NCBI GenBank assembly: GCA_001247695.2
Contig: LGRX02014109.1
Span: forward strand, 1-47,799
Length of the DNA: 47,799 nucleotides
From: Cymbomonas tetramitiformis
Lineage: Eukaryota; Chlorophyta; Pyramimonadophyceae; Pyramimonadales; Pyramimonadaceae
Direction of reading: 5' to 3'
Positions 10,915 through 19,768 of the stretch are shown one piece after another; within the stretch, counting starts at the first letter, position 1; each line of letters opens with the position of its first letter. A program made the translations under genes and the position numbers. The notes beneath the pieces were generated by a model that made no database searches, was not told where the DNA came from, and saw only the letters and a list, made by a program, of their open reading frames with translations.

Positions 10915-11654
10915 TGAAAAAGTATGAAAACAGCAGTAAAATATATCCATCAAAATTGATATTATATCACAAAATACGAATTATTGTGTGTACAAAAGCT
11001 GTGAGCAGAACTGTCTTAGCACTCTAGCACTGGCACGCGAACAGCCACCTAGTACTTGCGAAGGCAAAACAATAATGAGTCCACTAGCCTGACCTTCGGT
11101 CAGAGTCTACTTATATCTCAATGTCCTGTCACATTTCCCAAAACCGTAACGGGTTCTAGCCCTTAAATCTTCATCTGGCCAATGGAAAGTCATTATCCCA
11201 TGCCAGCTCTAACAATGTTACCGTTTACCGCATTCTGACTGACACGTCAGCGGCAAAGGAGTCACTGCCATCTTCGTCTTATCATTCCCTGGTCACCTGA
11301 TGGTGACTATATCTTCTCTGACAAGTCTGCATCTCACAGATGGTCATCTTCGTAAAGCCTGTCATGCTGTCACCACTGTCATGCGTGTCACCAGCTGAAC
11401 AAACCCGGCGCGGTACCATGAGAAGCCGGCGTTTGTTACAGCTGTCGCAAACGCGTGCATATGATGGTACAATCTCGGAATCGAACGAACTTAACACTCG
11501 CGACTGATCATAAGCATCATTAATATCCACTGGTGCCGGTAACTGATCGAGCAATTCTCAACACAGCATAAGATCGTAGAGCTACAAAATTTTTAAAATT
11601 CTGATACCCTGTTATCGAACGCTGAACTCTTACATGCAAGCCCAGATTCCAACA
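10915..11654 (-). repeat. Element 1 3' LTR, 740 bp
   Basis: On the minus strand it starts TGTTGGAATCTGGGC just after a purine tract and ends CTTTTTCA, giving the TG...CA ends expected of an LTR. It lies just 3' of the integrase/methyltransferase ORF. A TATA-like gatataagtagactctg sits inside (about 11105-11121), consistent with a U3 promoter. I could not find the matching 5' LTR near 25.2 kb. Confidence 0.7.
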
Positions 11655-11664
11655 TCCCCCATCT
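11655..11664 (-). promoter_or_regulatory. Candidate polypurine tract of element 1
   Basis: On the minus strand agatgggggA directly precedes the LTR start TGTTGG, the position where plus-strand DNA synthesis of an LTR element is primed. Confidence 0.55.
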
Positions 11665-11691
11665 GTAGCTGCTGCGTGCAGTAGCACAGAC

Positions 11692-13881
11692 TCAAATGTG
11701 GGCTTGCTCAGCATACTGGGTCGTATCACCATCTGCCATGAACTTGCCCAAACTGAAAGTGAACATACCAATGCCTTCACCTTCTCCGCCTTGTAACATT
11801 CTGGCTCTGACCAATGGGTTCTTGAACACCAAGACCCACATACACCTGCGGCCAATAGGTCCATGTTCCAGATGCCCAATCACATGCAAGCGTCCTGTCT
11901 GACTCAATCGTCTGAAGTACGCAGCCCTGCTCTCGGTCATGTCTGTTAAATAGTAAGATGGAACGTGGACACATGCCACCACACGACTGGCCATTACTGC
12001 CAACGGGAACGCGATATCCAGCGCTGCGAACCAAGGCGAAGTCACCACTGCGTCACAGACACCATACTTCTCCTTCCATATGCGATAGTTACCCGGCTGA
12101 AGTGCATCATGCGCCTCAGACCAACCCAACTGAGAGTTCCAGTCATTGTTCATGAATCTCAACTGCGGCCATTGCTCTACCATCACCTCACTGATGACCC
12201 CAGTGCCTGCCCACGGGTCCCACACGCCATCGACGGACTTCCAGTCCACCTCTGTCGCCAAACGCCTCACCTCAGAGGGCACTGTGATAACCAGTTCAAG
12301 CCCCCACTGCAGCGCGCTAGCTTCTCTCACCTGAGCCTTAGTCATGTGCCTCAACTCTCCTCGTCTTTCAACTTCTTCTTCAGCCAGCGCAGGCATAAGA
12401 GGTGCATCCCTCAGATGTCTTGCCATGGCCTTCTGTTCCCGATATTTCTTGCTCAGCACCGTGCGATGCCCCTCATTCCAATGCCCTGGCATGAAGATCT
12501 GCACAGCCTCAGAGAGCTTGTCCTGTCTTCCCCAATCAATCTGATCAGGCATGCCCAAGAACATGTCCTCCTCCTTCAACAGCATCTCTCTTGATGAAAT
12601 GGCATGCCAAGGCTGAAACTTGTTTCCCTTCACCATCCGACGAGGACCCACGTCTGCTGGCAACAGGCGCATCTCCGCCGACAGCTTCTCATTCAATTGC
12701 TGCTCCTTCATGCCCAATTTGTCCTCTAGGGCACCGGAGCTATCGTCTTTCTGGGTCTGCACCTCGGCATTGGCGGCTTGCATCCCCGTGCCTGAGCACA
12801 TGGGGCATAGCCACTCGCCTTCTGGTACTCCATCCAGTGCTGGGGTCAGACACCACAAGTGATACCCCCTGTTGCATGCGTCACACAACAGCATCTCTGC
12901 CTCCCCATCGGTCTTCCTGCAAACTTCACATGCTAGGTGCTTACTGGGAACGGCTGCACTGCAGTCATACTGATCCTTCACCTGTAGGTGACATGGCGCG
13001 ATGCTCTGCACGGTGCTCTTCTCTCTTAACTTGGTGGCGTCCTCAAGCACCACCACACCATCTCGCTGTATCTTGACCAGCTTCAGGATGGCGGATTTGG
13101 TCGCGACTTCCATGCCGCTGCGGGGCTTCTGCCTGATGTAGACGAAATCGCCCACCTTAAACTGGTGTGGACTAGGTTCATAGCCCCCACCCCTTCTCCC
13201 TTCGTAATGTAATGTATCACGATGCTGTGCGACCTCCAGGCTGCAACCAGCGTGTACCATCAATCGCCTCACCACCTGTGCTCTCTGGTGGAGGTCCTTG
13301 ACTCTGGCATCCTTCTCATCTTCGACCTCAGCAGCAAAATCCATGCTGGGCGCCCGTTTCAAATCAGGAGGCACTACTGCCTCCTGAGCGAACAACATGG
13401 TGAACGGCGCAACCCCCGTGGACTCCTGGCGTGCTGCATTATAGCTCAGCACTAGCGGCCAGAGCTGCTCATCCCATTCATAATCGAGACCCTTCTCCAA
13501 GGCAAGCTTCTTAAAGCAGAACTTCATAGTGCGTACCACCCTCTCGGTAAGCCCATTGCCTTCTGGTGAGTCTGGCGAGGTGACCCGCCGGTCGATCAGG
13601 CAGTCTCTGCATAGCTGCTTGAACTCGCCTTCAAACTCCTTCCCTCCATCCACCAAGCATTCTGCCGGCGCGCCAAACACAGCAAGTACATGACTGCGGA
13701 ATGCCGCTGCGATGGTGCTCGCCTCCTTGTCAGGAATGGGAACGCAGATTATGAACCTGGTATAGTGCTCAGTCATGATGAGCACTCGGTTGTTGCCAGA
13801 CTTGGTCTCTCTCCTCGAGGGCCATGCCAAATCCAGCGACCAGCGATACATGAACGACACGATCTCAAGGGGGATAAACAT
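11692..13881 (-). CDS. Element 1 integrase core + PHD finger + C-terminal methyltransferase domain
   Basis: 729 codons. Residues about 10-160 are a DDE integrase core: D17 in WSLDLAW, D78 in CLVDGGKEF and E113 in EGNGLTERVV, which gives the D,D(35)E spacing. About 240-300 is a GPY/SH3-like tail (QFKVGDFVYIRQKP). About 318-362 is a complete C4HC3 PHD finger (CEVC, CDAC, GYHLWC, WLCPMC), a module that in other proteins reads histone H3 tails. About 550-690 is a class-I SAM methyltransferase fold with WDPWAGTG as motif I and VTSPWF in the position of the (D/N/S)PP(Y/F/W) catalytic motif of amino-methyltransferases, followed by a buried strand (VVACVHVPSYY). The activity is inferred: adenine-N6 or cytosine-N4 is likeliest, but TSPW is atypical. 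The start is arbitrary because the upstream zinc finger is in another frame. Confidence 0.75.
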   Translation of the reverse strand: MFIPLEIVSFMYRWSLDLAWPSRRETKSGNNRVLIMTEHYTRFIICVPIPDKEASTIAAAFRSHVLAVFGAPAECLVDGGKEFEGEFKQLCRDCLIDRRVTSPDSPEGNGLTERVVRTMKFCFKKLALEKGLDYEWDEQLWPLVLSYNAARQESTGVAPFTMLFAQEAVVPPDLKRAPSMDFAAEVEDEKDARVKDLHQRAQVVRRLMVHAGCSLEVAQHRDTLHYEGRRGGGYEPSPHQFKVGDFVYIRQKPRSGMEVATKSAILKLVKIQRDGVVVLEDATKLREKSTVQSIAPCHLQVKDQYDCSAAVPSKHLACEVCRKTDGEAEMLLCDACNRGYHLWCLTPALDGVPEGEWLCPMCSGTGMQAANAEVQTQKDDSSGALEDKLGMKEQQLNEKLSAEMRLLPADVGPRRMVKGNKFQPWHAISSREMLLKEEDMFLGMPDQIDWGRQDKLSEAVQIFMPGHWNEGHRTVLSKKYREQKAMARHLRDAPLMPALAEEEVERRGELRHMTKAQVREASALQWGLELVITVPSEVRRLATEVDWKSVDGVWDPWAGTGVISEVMVEQWPQLRFMNNDWNSQLGWSEAHDALQPGNYRIWKEKYGVCDAVVTSPWFAALDIAFPLAVMASRVVACVHVPSYYLTDMTESRAAYFRRLSQTGRLHVIGHLEHGPIGRRCMWVLVFKNPLVRARMLQGGEGEGIGMFTFSLGKFMADGDTTQYAEQAHI

Positions 13882-15737
13882 GCCACCTCTCTCGCATAAT
13901 GAGTCTTCACACGCTGACAGGTCTCACACTGGGTGACCACAGCCTCCACGTCTTTCTTCAGATCGGCCCACCAATGGCGCTGCCACAGGAGATGCTGCGT
14001 ACGTCTTATGCCCCAATGTCCAGTTCTGGAGTGGTATTCCTTTACCAACGCGAGACGGTCAGCAGGCTTAGGTATTCTCACCTCCTTGCCTGACATGGTG
14101 ACCATGTAGATCTCGTCCGTGGCCTCGTCCCATCGATGTCGTGCTGCTCGCCTTCTTACTCGGCGAACTTCCTCTTCTGGCAACCTCACTCCACCATTGG
14201 ACTTCAACCATCTGAGGCACCATGCATCATCGTGTACGTCCCTATGCTTGTCACGGTCTGACTGCTGCTCAGCCACGCTGGCCATCAGGTCCTCGAATCT
14301 GGTGGTACACGTCAACCTGGGGAGCCTCATCTCTGACTCTCTGGCAGGCGGACTCCAGGCAGGCACATCCACGTGCGCTGCTGGGGTTGCGCCCTCCTTC
14401 ACGAAGTGGTTCTCATGCCTCTGACGATACTGCGCCATGGTGTAGAGCTGCCACTCGTTCTTCTTCTTCTTCTTGGTTCCAGCCTTCTGTCGCTGGGCTC
14501 CAATTCCTTCTGCGCCTTTCTGCCCTTGCGAGCACATTATCCGCAGCTTCTCCTCCCAGTCGCGATGGGTCATAGTCTTCGCCACCTGCTGGGTGTATGC
14601 GTTCGAATTCTCAACCCATTCCGCCAGCAAAGCTTCCCTCTGCTGAAGGTCCGACCTCTCGTGGTCTGCCCAGTTGTTGTCTACAGCGATGGGCTGTCCT
14701 GGGGAATTCTCCGCCTCTGGGGATTCCTTGCTGTGAGGGAGCCCCTTCCTGCTTGCTTCTGCGACTGCCATCAGCAGTTCCATTGCTCTGCGATCCATGG
14801 CCAGGCCCAGAATGCTCGCCAATTCTACGTCGTTTAGGCCATCGGCCATGCGTAGCTCACTTGCGCTGTAGCCCATGGCTCGCGTCTTCTCTTCGAGGTT
14901 CACTTCTCGAGATTCTTCCTCGGCGTCTTCGCCGTCCTGGTTGCGCACCACGGTGCCCATCCTCGCTCTTCTGAACGCTCTTGACCCTTGCGTCGCCATG
15001 ATGGTGGGTAATGCCCTCAATGGTTCTCCCACCACGTTCACCACGTAGTGAGGCGCGCGGTCTGTCCTTATCACTGGCCTGGGATGCCAGCCCTTGCATA
15101 TGATTGACGATACAATTCGTCCTTCTGGTCTCACCACCTTGCTCATGACGGAGCGAAACTGGTGGCTCTGGAACAAGTTGCTCCAATACGCTCGCAATCG
15201 ATGTGCGTAAGCGCCTGCTTGTGCTGCATCAAAGGACACTGGTCTACCAATGACGCTGGCAATGTACGGGAACACCTCGTCCCTGATCTTGGTTCCAGGT
15301 CTGTGTGACAACGGAGAAACATTTTCCAGGATATAGCCTGGAGGCCTCTGCCGCTGCAGCTGCTGGAGTGTGGACAGAAGCCTGACCACTTCATAAAATA
15401 ATTTGCTGTGCCTGCCATCCAGGCCTGTGAGTGTTCCAGCAGGGGAGAGATCCTGACATGGGAACCCACATACCATGACCCACTGGCGTCCTTGAAGAGC
15501 TCCCGCTCGTATGAAGTCGGCGCTGGTGGTCTCGCGCAGATCTTGGGGTAAAGCCCCAAGCTCTATTGCATGGGGCGAGATGAGGTCAGGGTATCGTCTC
15601 AGCAATGCCGCACACCTGGCTCTGGCAACTGTCTGACTGCTCGGGATATGTCCTGATACAGGTAGCGATCCACCTTCATCCCACTGCGGAGCAACATTTC
15701 TAGCCCAGCACATAGGCCTCCACATGGCTCGTAGCAC
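13773..15737 (-). CDS. Element 1 C5 cytosine methyltransferase (motifs IV-X) + integrase HHCC zinc finger
   Basis: 654 codons. Residues about 35-320 carry C5-MTase motifs in canonical order: IV GFPCQDLSPAG (catalytic Cys about 94), VI YILENVSPL (138-140 ENV), VIII AGAYAHRLRAYW, IX LPTIMATQGSRAF, and X near ASILGLAMD. The target-recognition region between VIII and IX is short. Motif I (YEPCGGLCAGLEML) is encoded just upstream in the neighbouring frame, so the enzyme is split by a frame change at about 15645. Residues about 330-560 are charged linker with a Lys run (KKKKK). About 575-625 is the integrase zinc finger (EYHSRTGHWG ... CETCQ), which continues into the core in the ORF at 13881. The methyltransferase therefore sits between RNase H and integrase of one polyprotein. 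As sequenced it is probably inactive. Confidence 0.85.
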   Translation of the reverse strand: MLRAMWRPMCWARNVAPQWDEGGSLPVSGHIPSSQTVARARCAALLRRYPDLISPHAIELGALPQDLRETTSADFIRAGALQGRQWVMVCGFPCQDLSPAGTLTGLDGRHSKLFYEVVRLLSTLQQLQRQRPPGYILENVSPLSHRPGTKIRDEVFPYIASVIGRPVSFDAAQAGAYAHRLRAYWSNLFQSHQFRSVMSKVVRPEGRIVSSIICKGWHPRPVIRTDRAPHYVVNVVGEPLRALPTIMATQGSRAFRRARMGTVVRNQDGEDAEEESREVNLEEKTRAMGYSASELRMADGLNDVELASILGLAMDRRAMELLMAVAEASRKGLPHSKESPEAENSPGQPIAVDNNWADHERSDLQQREALLAEWVENSNAYTQQVAKTMTHRDWEEKLRIMCSQGQKGAEGIGAQRQKAGTKKKKKNEWQLYTMAQYRQRHENHFVKEGATPAAHVDVPAWSPPARESEMRLPRLTCTTRFEDLMASVAEQQSDRDKHRDVHDDAWCLRWLKSNGGVRLPEEEVRRVRRRAARHRWDEATDEIYMVTMSGKEVRIPKPADRLALVKEYHSRTGHWGIRRTQHLLWQRHWWADLKKDVEAVVTQCETCQRVKTHYAREVACLSPLRSCRSCIAGRWIWHGPRGERPSLATTECSS

Positions 15738-17011
15738 ACCACGCCTTCCTGCCGAGCTTGCGAGAAGAATCGGCTGCCCAGCACCCTGGTGTCGACCTTC
15801 TCGGGCTTCAGGATGCGCTCACCTTCAAAGTACTCATTGCTGTACACAGCAGGGCTTCCCTCGCCATGCGTGCCTCGCGTCGGCCTAACCAGGCTCAGCG
15901 CCTTCCAAGCTGCTCTGGCTAGCCTCCCAGAGTCGGTCACCAGCTCGGGCAAGTCAGTGTCGAACATGTCCCCATGATTGCATTCTAATTCCTCGTGGTA
16001 GTGCAAATCGAACAGACGATGCACTGGTCCTGTGCCCAGCTGCTCCATGGCAGCCATCCTGCAGTAGTTGGCAACCTGCACCTCTGGCGTGGCCTCTTCC
16101 CCTGGGAAGGTATCCCCAGCCAACATAAAGCACAAGTGGTCACCGAAGTCCTTCGCGTGGACTTCCCCCACGCCTGCGTGTAACGCAGTCACCTTCTCCC
16201 TTTCATGCCTCGCTCCAGTCTCATCCGTCGTGGATGGCAGTGGGTAGCGAGACGGCACGTCAGCGTTGCTGTTCTTGGCGCCTGGACGATACTTCACAGT
16301 GAAGTCGAACTCCTGCAAACTGATTGCCCAGCGTAGGTGTTGCCCTTGGAGATCGGCCTTCTCCATCAGGGTGGTGAGCGGTGAGTGGTCGGTCACCAAA
16401 GTGAAGTGGACTCCATGCAAGTACTGCCTCAGTGTGCGCACTGCCCATACCACTGCGAGCATCTCCCCTTTGAAGCTGGCGTACTGTCTCTCCGTTTTAC
16501 TCAGAGATCGGCTGATTGCCATACAAATGTATTCCTTCCCATCATCGTCCTTCTGGCCCAGCACTGCGCCAATGCCATAGGTGCTCCAATCAGTGTACAA
16601 TATGAGGGGTCTGTCGTAATCGATAGGCCTCAGGCACCTCCCAGAACAGAGAGCATCCTTAAGTTCTTGAAGTGCTTGATCTTGCTCCTTCCCCCAGGCT
16701 GCCTTGATGTCAGTGACCTCCTTCTTGAGCAGGTCATTGAGAGGGCGGGCCATCTCAGAGTAGTTTGGCCCCCCTGGCTCACCCACCAGGCCCTTATAGT
16801 AGTTCATCATGCCCAAGATCGAGCGGAGCCCAGTCTTGTCCTGAGGGCTTGGAAGCTCTTGTATCAATGGCCTTGCATTTGGCTTCTTGCGCGCCAATGG
16901 AGTTGTGACCAATGCGATAGCCCAGAAAGTCCACCGTGGCTGCACCAAAGGTACTCTTGCCTGCATGCAAACGGATGCCAGCGTCCCCCAAGGTGCGAAG
17001 TACGTCCTCAA
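15599..17011 (-). CDS. Element 1 RNase H + start of C5 methyltransferase (motif I)
   Basis: 470 codons; useful reading begins about 16870, continuing the RT connection domain (LRSILGMMNYYKGLV). Residues about 145-270 are a Ty3-type RNase H: LILYTDWSTYGIGAVL, KGEMLAVVWAVRTLRQYL, FTLVTDHSPLTTL, YRPGAKNSNADVPSR, with the acidic D, E and D residues present. About 275-420 is a linker of unknown fold. From about 421 the SAM-binding motif I of a C5-MTase appears (VCYEPCGGLCAGLEMLL, then VDRYLYQDIS), resembling the DNMT-like F-x-G-x-G segment. The frame closes at 15599 while the methyltransferase goes on in the ORF at 15737. Confidence 0.8.
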   Translation of the reverse strand: MRTYFAPWGTLASVCMQARVPLVQPRWTFWAIALVTTPLARKKPNARPLIQELPSPQDKTGLRSILGMMNYYKGLVGEPGGPNYSEMARPLNDLLKKEVTDIKAAWGKEQDQALQELKDALCSGRCLRPIDYDRPLILYTDWSTYGIGAVLGQKDDDGKEYICMAISRSLSKTERQYASFKGEMLAVVWAVRTLRQYLHGVHFTLVTDHSPLTTLMEKADLQGQHLRWAISLQEFDFTVKYRPGAKNSNADVPSRYPLPSTTDETGARHEREKVTALHAGVGEVHAKDFGDHLCFMLAGDTFPGEEATPEVQVANYCRMAAMEQLGTGPVHRLFDLHYHEELECNHGDMFDTDLPELVTDSGRLARAAWKALSLVRPTRGTHGEGSPAVYSNEYFEGERILKPEKVDTRVLGSRFFSQARQEGVVCYEPCGGLCAGLEMLLRSGMKVDRYLYQDISRAVRQLPEPGVRHC

Positions 17012-18884
17012 CGTCCTTCAAATGCTGCTCAGGCGTGGAATCCGTATAGACCACTACGTCATCGACGTACGCCACCGTGCAATGCTGCAAGTGCCGTAAC
17101 TCGTAGTCCATGATTCTTACGAACGCAGAAGTAGCTCCAGCTGCACCAAAAGGCATCGAGGTGTATTGGTACAACTGATTCTTCCACCAAAACGCCGTCT
17201 TGCTCCTGTCCTCTTCCGTAGCCATGGGAATCTGGTGGAAAGCTTTGGTGGCATCCAGCGTGGTCTTGAACTTAGCCTTCGCCACCTTCTGGTAGAGCTC
17301 CTCTGGTCGGTGCGGCAGCGTGTTGTCTTTGAGGGAGTGTCGATTGACACCCCTGAGGTCCACGCAGAACCTCGTCTGAGTCCACAGGCCAGTCTCGTGA
17401 TCCTTCTTGCCAGCTACGACCACGTTGCTCGCATGCCTGCAATGCTTGGCTGCTGGCTCTATGAAGCCATACTCCAAAAGTTCCTTGCAATGAATATCGA
17501 TGATTTCCTGCTCGCCCGGACTGTACTTCCTAGGTCTCTGGTAGGCGGCCTTGGATTCGTCTACGAAAGGGATGGAGAACGTGTTGTGCTCCGCTTTACC
17601 CTTGTAGCCTTTCAGATCGTGAGGACTGTTGGCAAAGGTGGTCTTGCACCTGCGAAGAACATTCCGCATTCCCTCCCAGTGTTCCTCCTTGAAGTCAGGA
17701 TGTCCTCCAAACGTGGCATTGAGCTCAGTGTCGAGCCACGCTGCCTCGTCCTTGGTCACTGTCGTGTCACCCAGAGGTTGAAGCTCGTCCAGCACGGTGT
17801 ACGGCAAGACCTCATCCTGCTCCGCGACATTGGCCACCCAGCCAGGCTCCCATTGCCTTGAGGATTGCTGAGCCTCCCAAGAAGTGCAGGGGGACGAACC
17901 CCAGGCGCTGCGTGTGGGTGATGTGACACCATAAGTAGGCACACACTCGGTCATCTTGCCAGCGACCCACAAGATTCCGCACAAAAGCAGAAAAAATCGC
18001 AAAATTCGGTTGAAATGCGCTGCGGCTGCCGGCGAGTGCGAAGCGAAGAAGCACGCCATGACTCTCCACCCCCCGTGCGCTAAGCGAGTACTCCCACCAG
18101 CAGCAGTGAAGATCACGACTGTAAGGACAAGCGCCATGTAGGCGGCTTGCGCGACGCGATGAAGGCGGAGATTGCGTCGTAGTTGCGCCCAGCGCGCCGC
18201 GAAGCGAGGCTTGTCCAACCTGGCGGGCAAAGCGGGCACGTGCACGCGGCCCAACAAGAAGACTTGGGACCAGCGCAGTGTCGGAACGGTCCATCCACGG
18301 CCATGTTGAATGTGACCGGCGTCAAGCGGGCAATGCAAGGGACAGGAGCCGTGGCATGCCACGTCTCCAGCGTAGATGTCGGCACAAATCCAAAGCCAGG
18401 CGAGGACCATGAAGAGGAGGACGATCACACACTGTGACCAGCACGCCAAGGAAACGACCACCATCCGAAGGGGCATCACCACCCAATGCCCTGCACGCAC
18501 GCGGCGCATGCCAGCATAGACGCCTGTGGCGCGCAAGATGAGGAGCCCAACGTACCAAACGCAGGCTAGAGCCCATAAGACCCAGATGTCATAAGATGCA
18601 CGAAGGGGGTAACGTCGAGCAGGCGACCACCATACGGGCAGCTGGTGCAAAAGCGAAGCCACGAAACGCCTCCACCAAACTTGAAAGGGGCACCATGACA
18701 GGTGCCAGGCTACTGTCTCCCACATCGCCCACATGGCGACCATGGGAACGGGACCGCGTCCCAACCACCACCAAACCACTGCACTGCCTGCAAACGTGAT
18801 ACACGCTCGCATGACACCTGGCCGCAAGTGGACCGCCCGTGCAGGCGGCCCACGGCCACAGCGTTGGTCGTTCACCAGGGCCAC
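16794..18884 (-). CDS. Element 1 multi-pass membrane segment fused to reverse transcriptase
   Basis: 696 codons in one frame. Residues about 29-310 hold five or six strongly hydrophobic stretches, at about 29-55, 99-119, 134-170 (probably two helices), 247-265 and 293-309, separated by Arg-rich loops, as in polytopic membrane proteins. Residues about 430-680 are a Ty3-type reverse transcriptase: RFCVDLRGVNRH, TTLDATKAFHQIPM, YTSMPFGAAGATSAF and the catalytic YVDD at 606-609. The RT call is firm. The membrane part has no recognised family; roughly 300 codons without a stop and the alternation of hydrophobic and basic segments support real coding. The first codon is uncertain because the preceding frame overlaps. 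The frame leaves RT after KCKAI at about 16870, where a 1- or 4-base insertion shifts it. Confidence 0.75.
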   Translation of the reverse strand: MALVNDQRCGRGPPARAVHLRPGVMRACITFAGSAVVWWWLGRGPVPMVAMWAMWETVAWHLSWCPFQVWWRRFVASLLHQLPVWWSPARRYPLRASYDIWVLWALACVWYVGLLILRATGVYAGMRRVRAGHWVVMPLRMVVVSLACWSQCVIVLLFMVLAWLWICADIYAGDVACHGSCPLHCPLDAGHIQHGRGWTVPTLRWSQVFLLGRVHVPALPARLDKPRFAARWAQLRRNLRLHRVAQAAYMALVLTVVIFTAAGGSTRLAHGGWRVMACFFASHSPAAAAHFNRILRFFLLLCGILWVAGKMTECVPTYGVTSPTRSAWGSSPCTSWEAQQSSRQWEPGWVANVAEQDEVLPYTVLDELQPLGDTTVTKDEAAWLDTELNATFGGHPDFKEEHWEGMRNVLRRCKTTFANSPHDLKGYKGKAEHNTFSIPFVDESKAAYQRPRKYSPGEQEIIDIHCKELLEYGFIEPAAKHCRHASNVVVAGKKDHETGLWTQTRFCVDLRGVNRHSLKDNTLPHRPEELYQKVAKAKFKTTLDATKAFHQIPMATEEDRSKTAFWWKNQLYQYTSMPFGAAGATSAFVRIMDYELRHLQHCTVAYVDDVVVYTDSTPEQHLKDVEDVLRTLGDAGIRLHAGKSTFGAATVDFLGYRIGHNSIGAQEAKCKAIDTRASKPSGQDWAPLDLGHDELL

Positions 18885-19768
18885 CCGCCCGCTGCGCCCG
18901 GGGAGCCCTGCTGAAAATGCGCCTGCCTCTGTGCCTCACGCTGTTCGTCCGTGTGGCGTTGAAACGCCTGCGTCTCCGCGCTGCATATTGAAGCTGGAGA
19001 AGGAGGACAACGCGACGTGAGACCGGCCGGTATCCTGGAATCCCTTGGTGCATGAACGACATGGGTAGCGGCCCCATGGCGATCCACAGACGGGGCAGAT
19101 GCGCGTGCAGCGCCGCCTGCGCCTGGCTGTCTACGAGCAGGGGGGTCCCGAACCTCGTACACATTCCTCCGTGAAGCCATATCCATGTGCTCGGGTCGCT
19201 CGGCCACGTGAGCCTGACGGGCGGGCGGTGGCGGCGGCGGCGGCGGAAGACGCAGCGCCTCCAAGGCCCCTAGGGCTGGCATCAACCATGGCGCGGCCGA
19301 ATGCCTGGTCCCCCATTGCAAGGAAGTGAACTTCCGGTCGTCTCGCTCGAAGTACTCATTCGTGAACTCAGCTTGCCAAGAAAGACACCGCTCGTCCTCC
19401 AAGAAGATGTAGTACACGGGCGTGGCACCCGGGTGCGCCATGCAGCGCAGCACATGTGCCGCTTCAAACTCCACGTACTTGCACAGCGCGAACGCGACGT
19501 TCCGCGCATGACCCCCCGGCAACCTGTGCCCTGAGTCACGGTGCGACAAATCAGCCCAGGCTGAAGTCATGGCCTCCAGGAGGCCGGAAGACGTCGTCTG
19601 TCCCCCAAGAGGGAGACGCCAACCCTTGTCCCCGCACGCGATCGATGGTCTTGTTGTGCTTCCTCTCGACTTGGCTGGTGATGCCTGGACGCCTCCGCAT
19701 CCTGAGACCCCGCTCCTGGTTGCACACGCCAAGCTGGTACATGATGCGCCGTTGCCTGCACTGATCAT
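18872..19768 (-). CDS. Element 1 ORF of unknown function (between protease and RT), part 2
   Basis: 298 codons; the stretch that looks coding starts about 19620, where the preceding 520-codon ORF loses its frame. It contains HVLRCMAHPGATPVYYIF and FTNEYFERDDRKFTSLQW, which look like part of a folded domain, then a Pro run (RLPPPPPPPPA) and an Ala/Arg/Gln-rich tail ending near the start of the membrane segment. No family is recognised. It is probably the C-terminal half of the ORF at 21113, separated by a frameshift. Confidence 0.5.
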   Translation of the reverse strand: MISAGNGASCTSLACATRSGVSGCGGVQASPAKSRGSTTRPSIACGDKGWRLPLGGQTTSSGLLEAMTSAWADLSHRDSGHRLPGGHARNVAFALCKYVEFEAAHVLRCMAHPGATPVYYIFLEDERCLSWQAEFTNEYFERDDRKFTSLQWGTRHSAAPWLMPALGALEALRLPPPPPPPPARQAHVAERPEHMDMASRRNVYEVRDPPARRQPGAGGAARASAPSVDRHGAATHVVHAPRDSRIPAGLTSRCPPSPASICSAETQAFQRHTDEQREAQRQAHFQQGSPGAAGGWPW

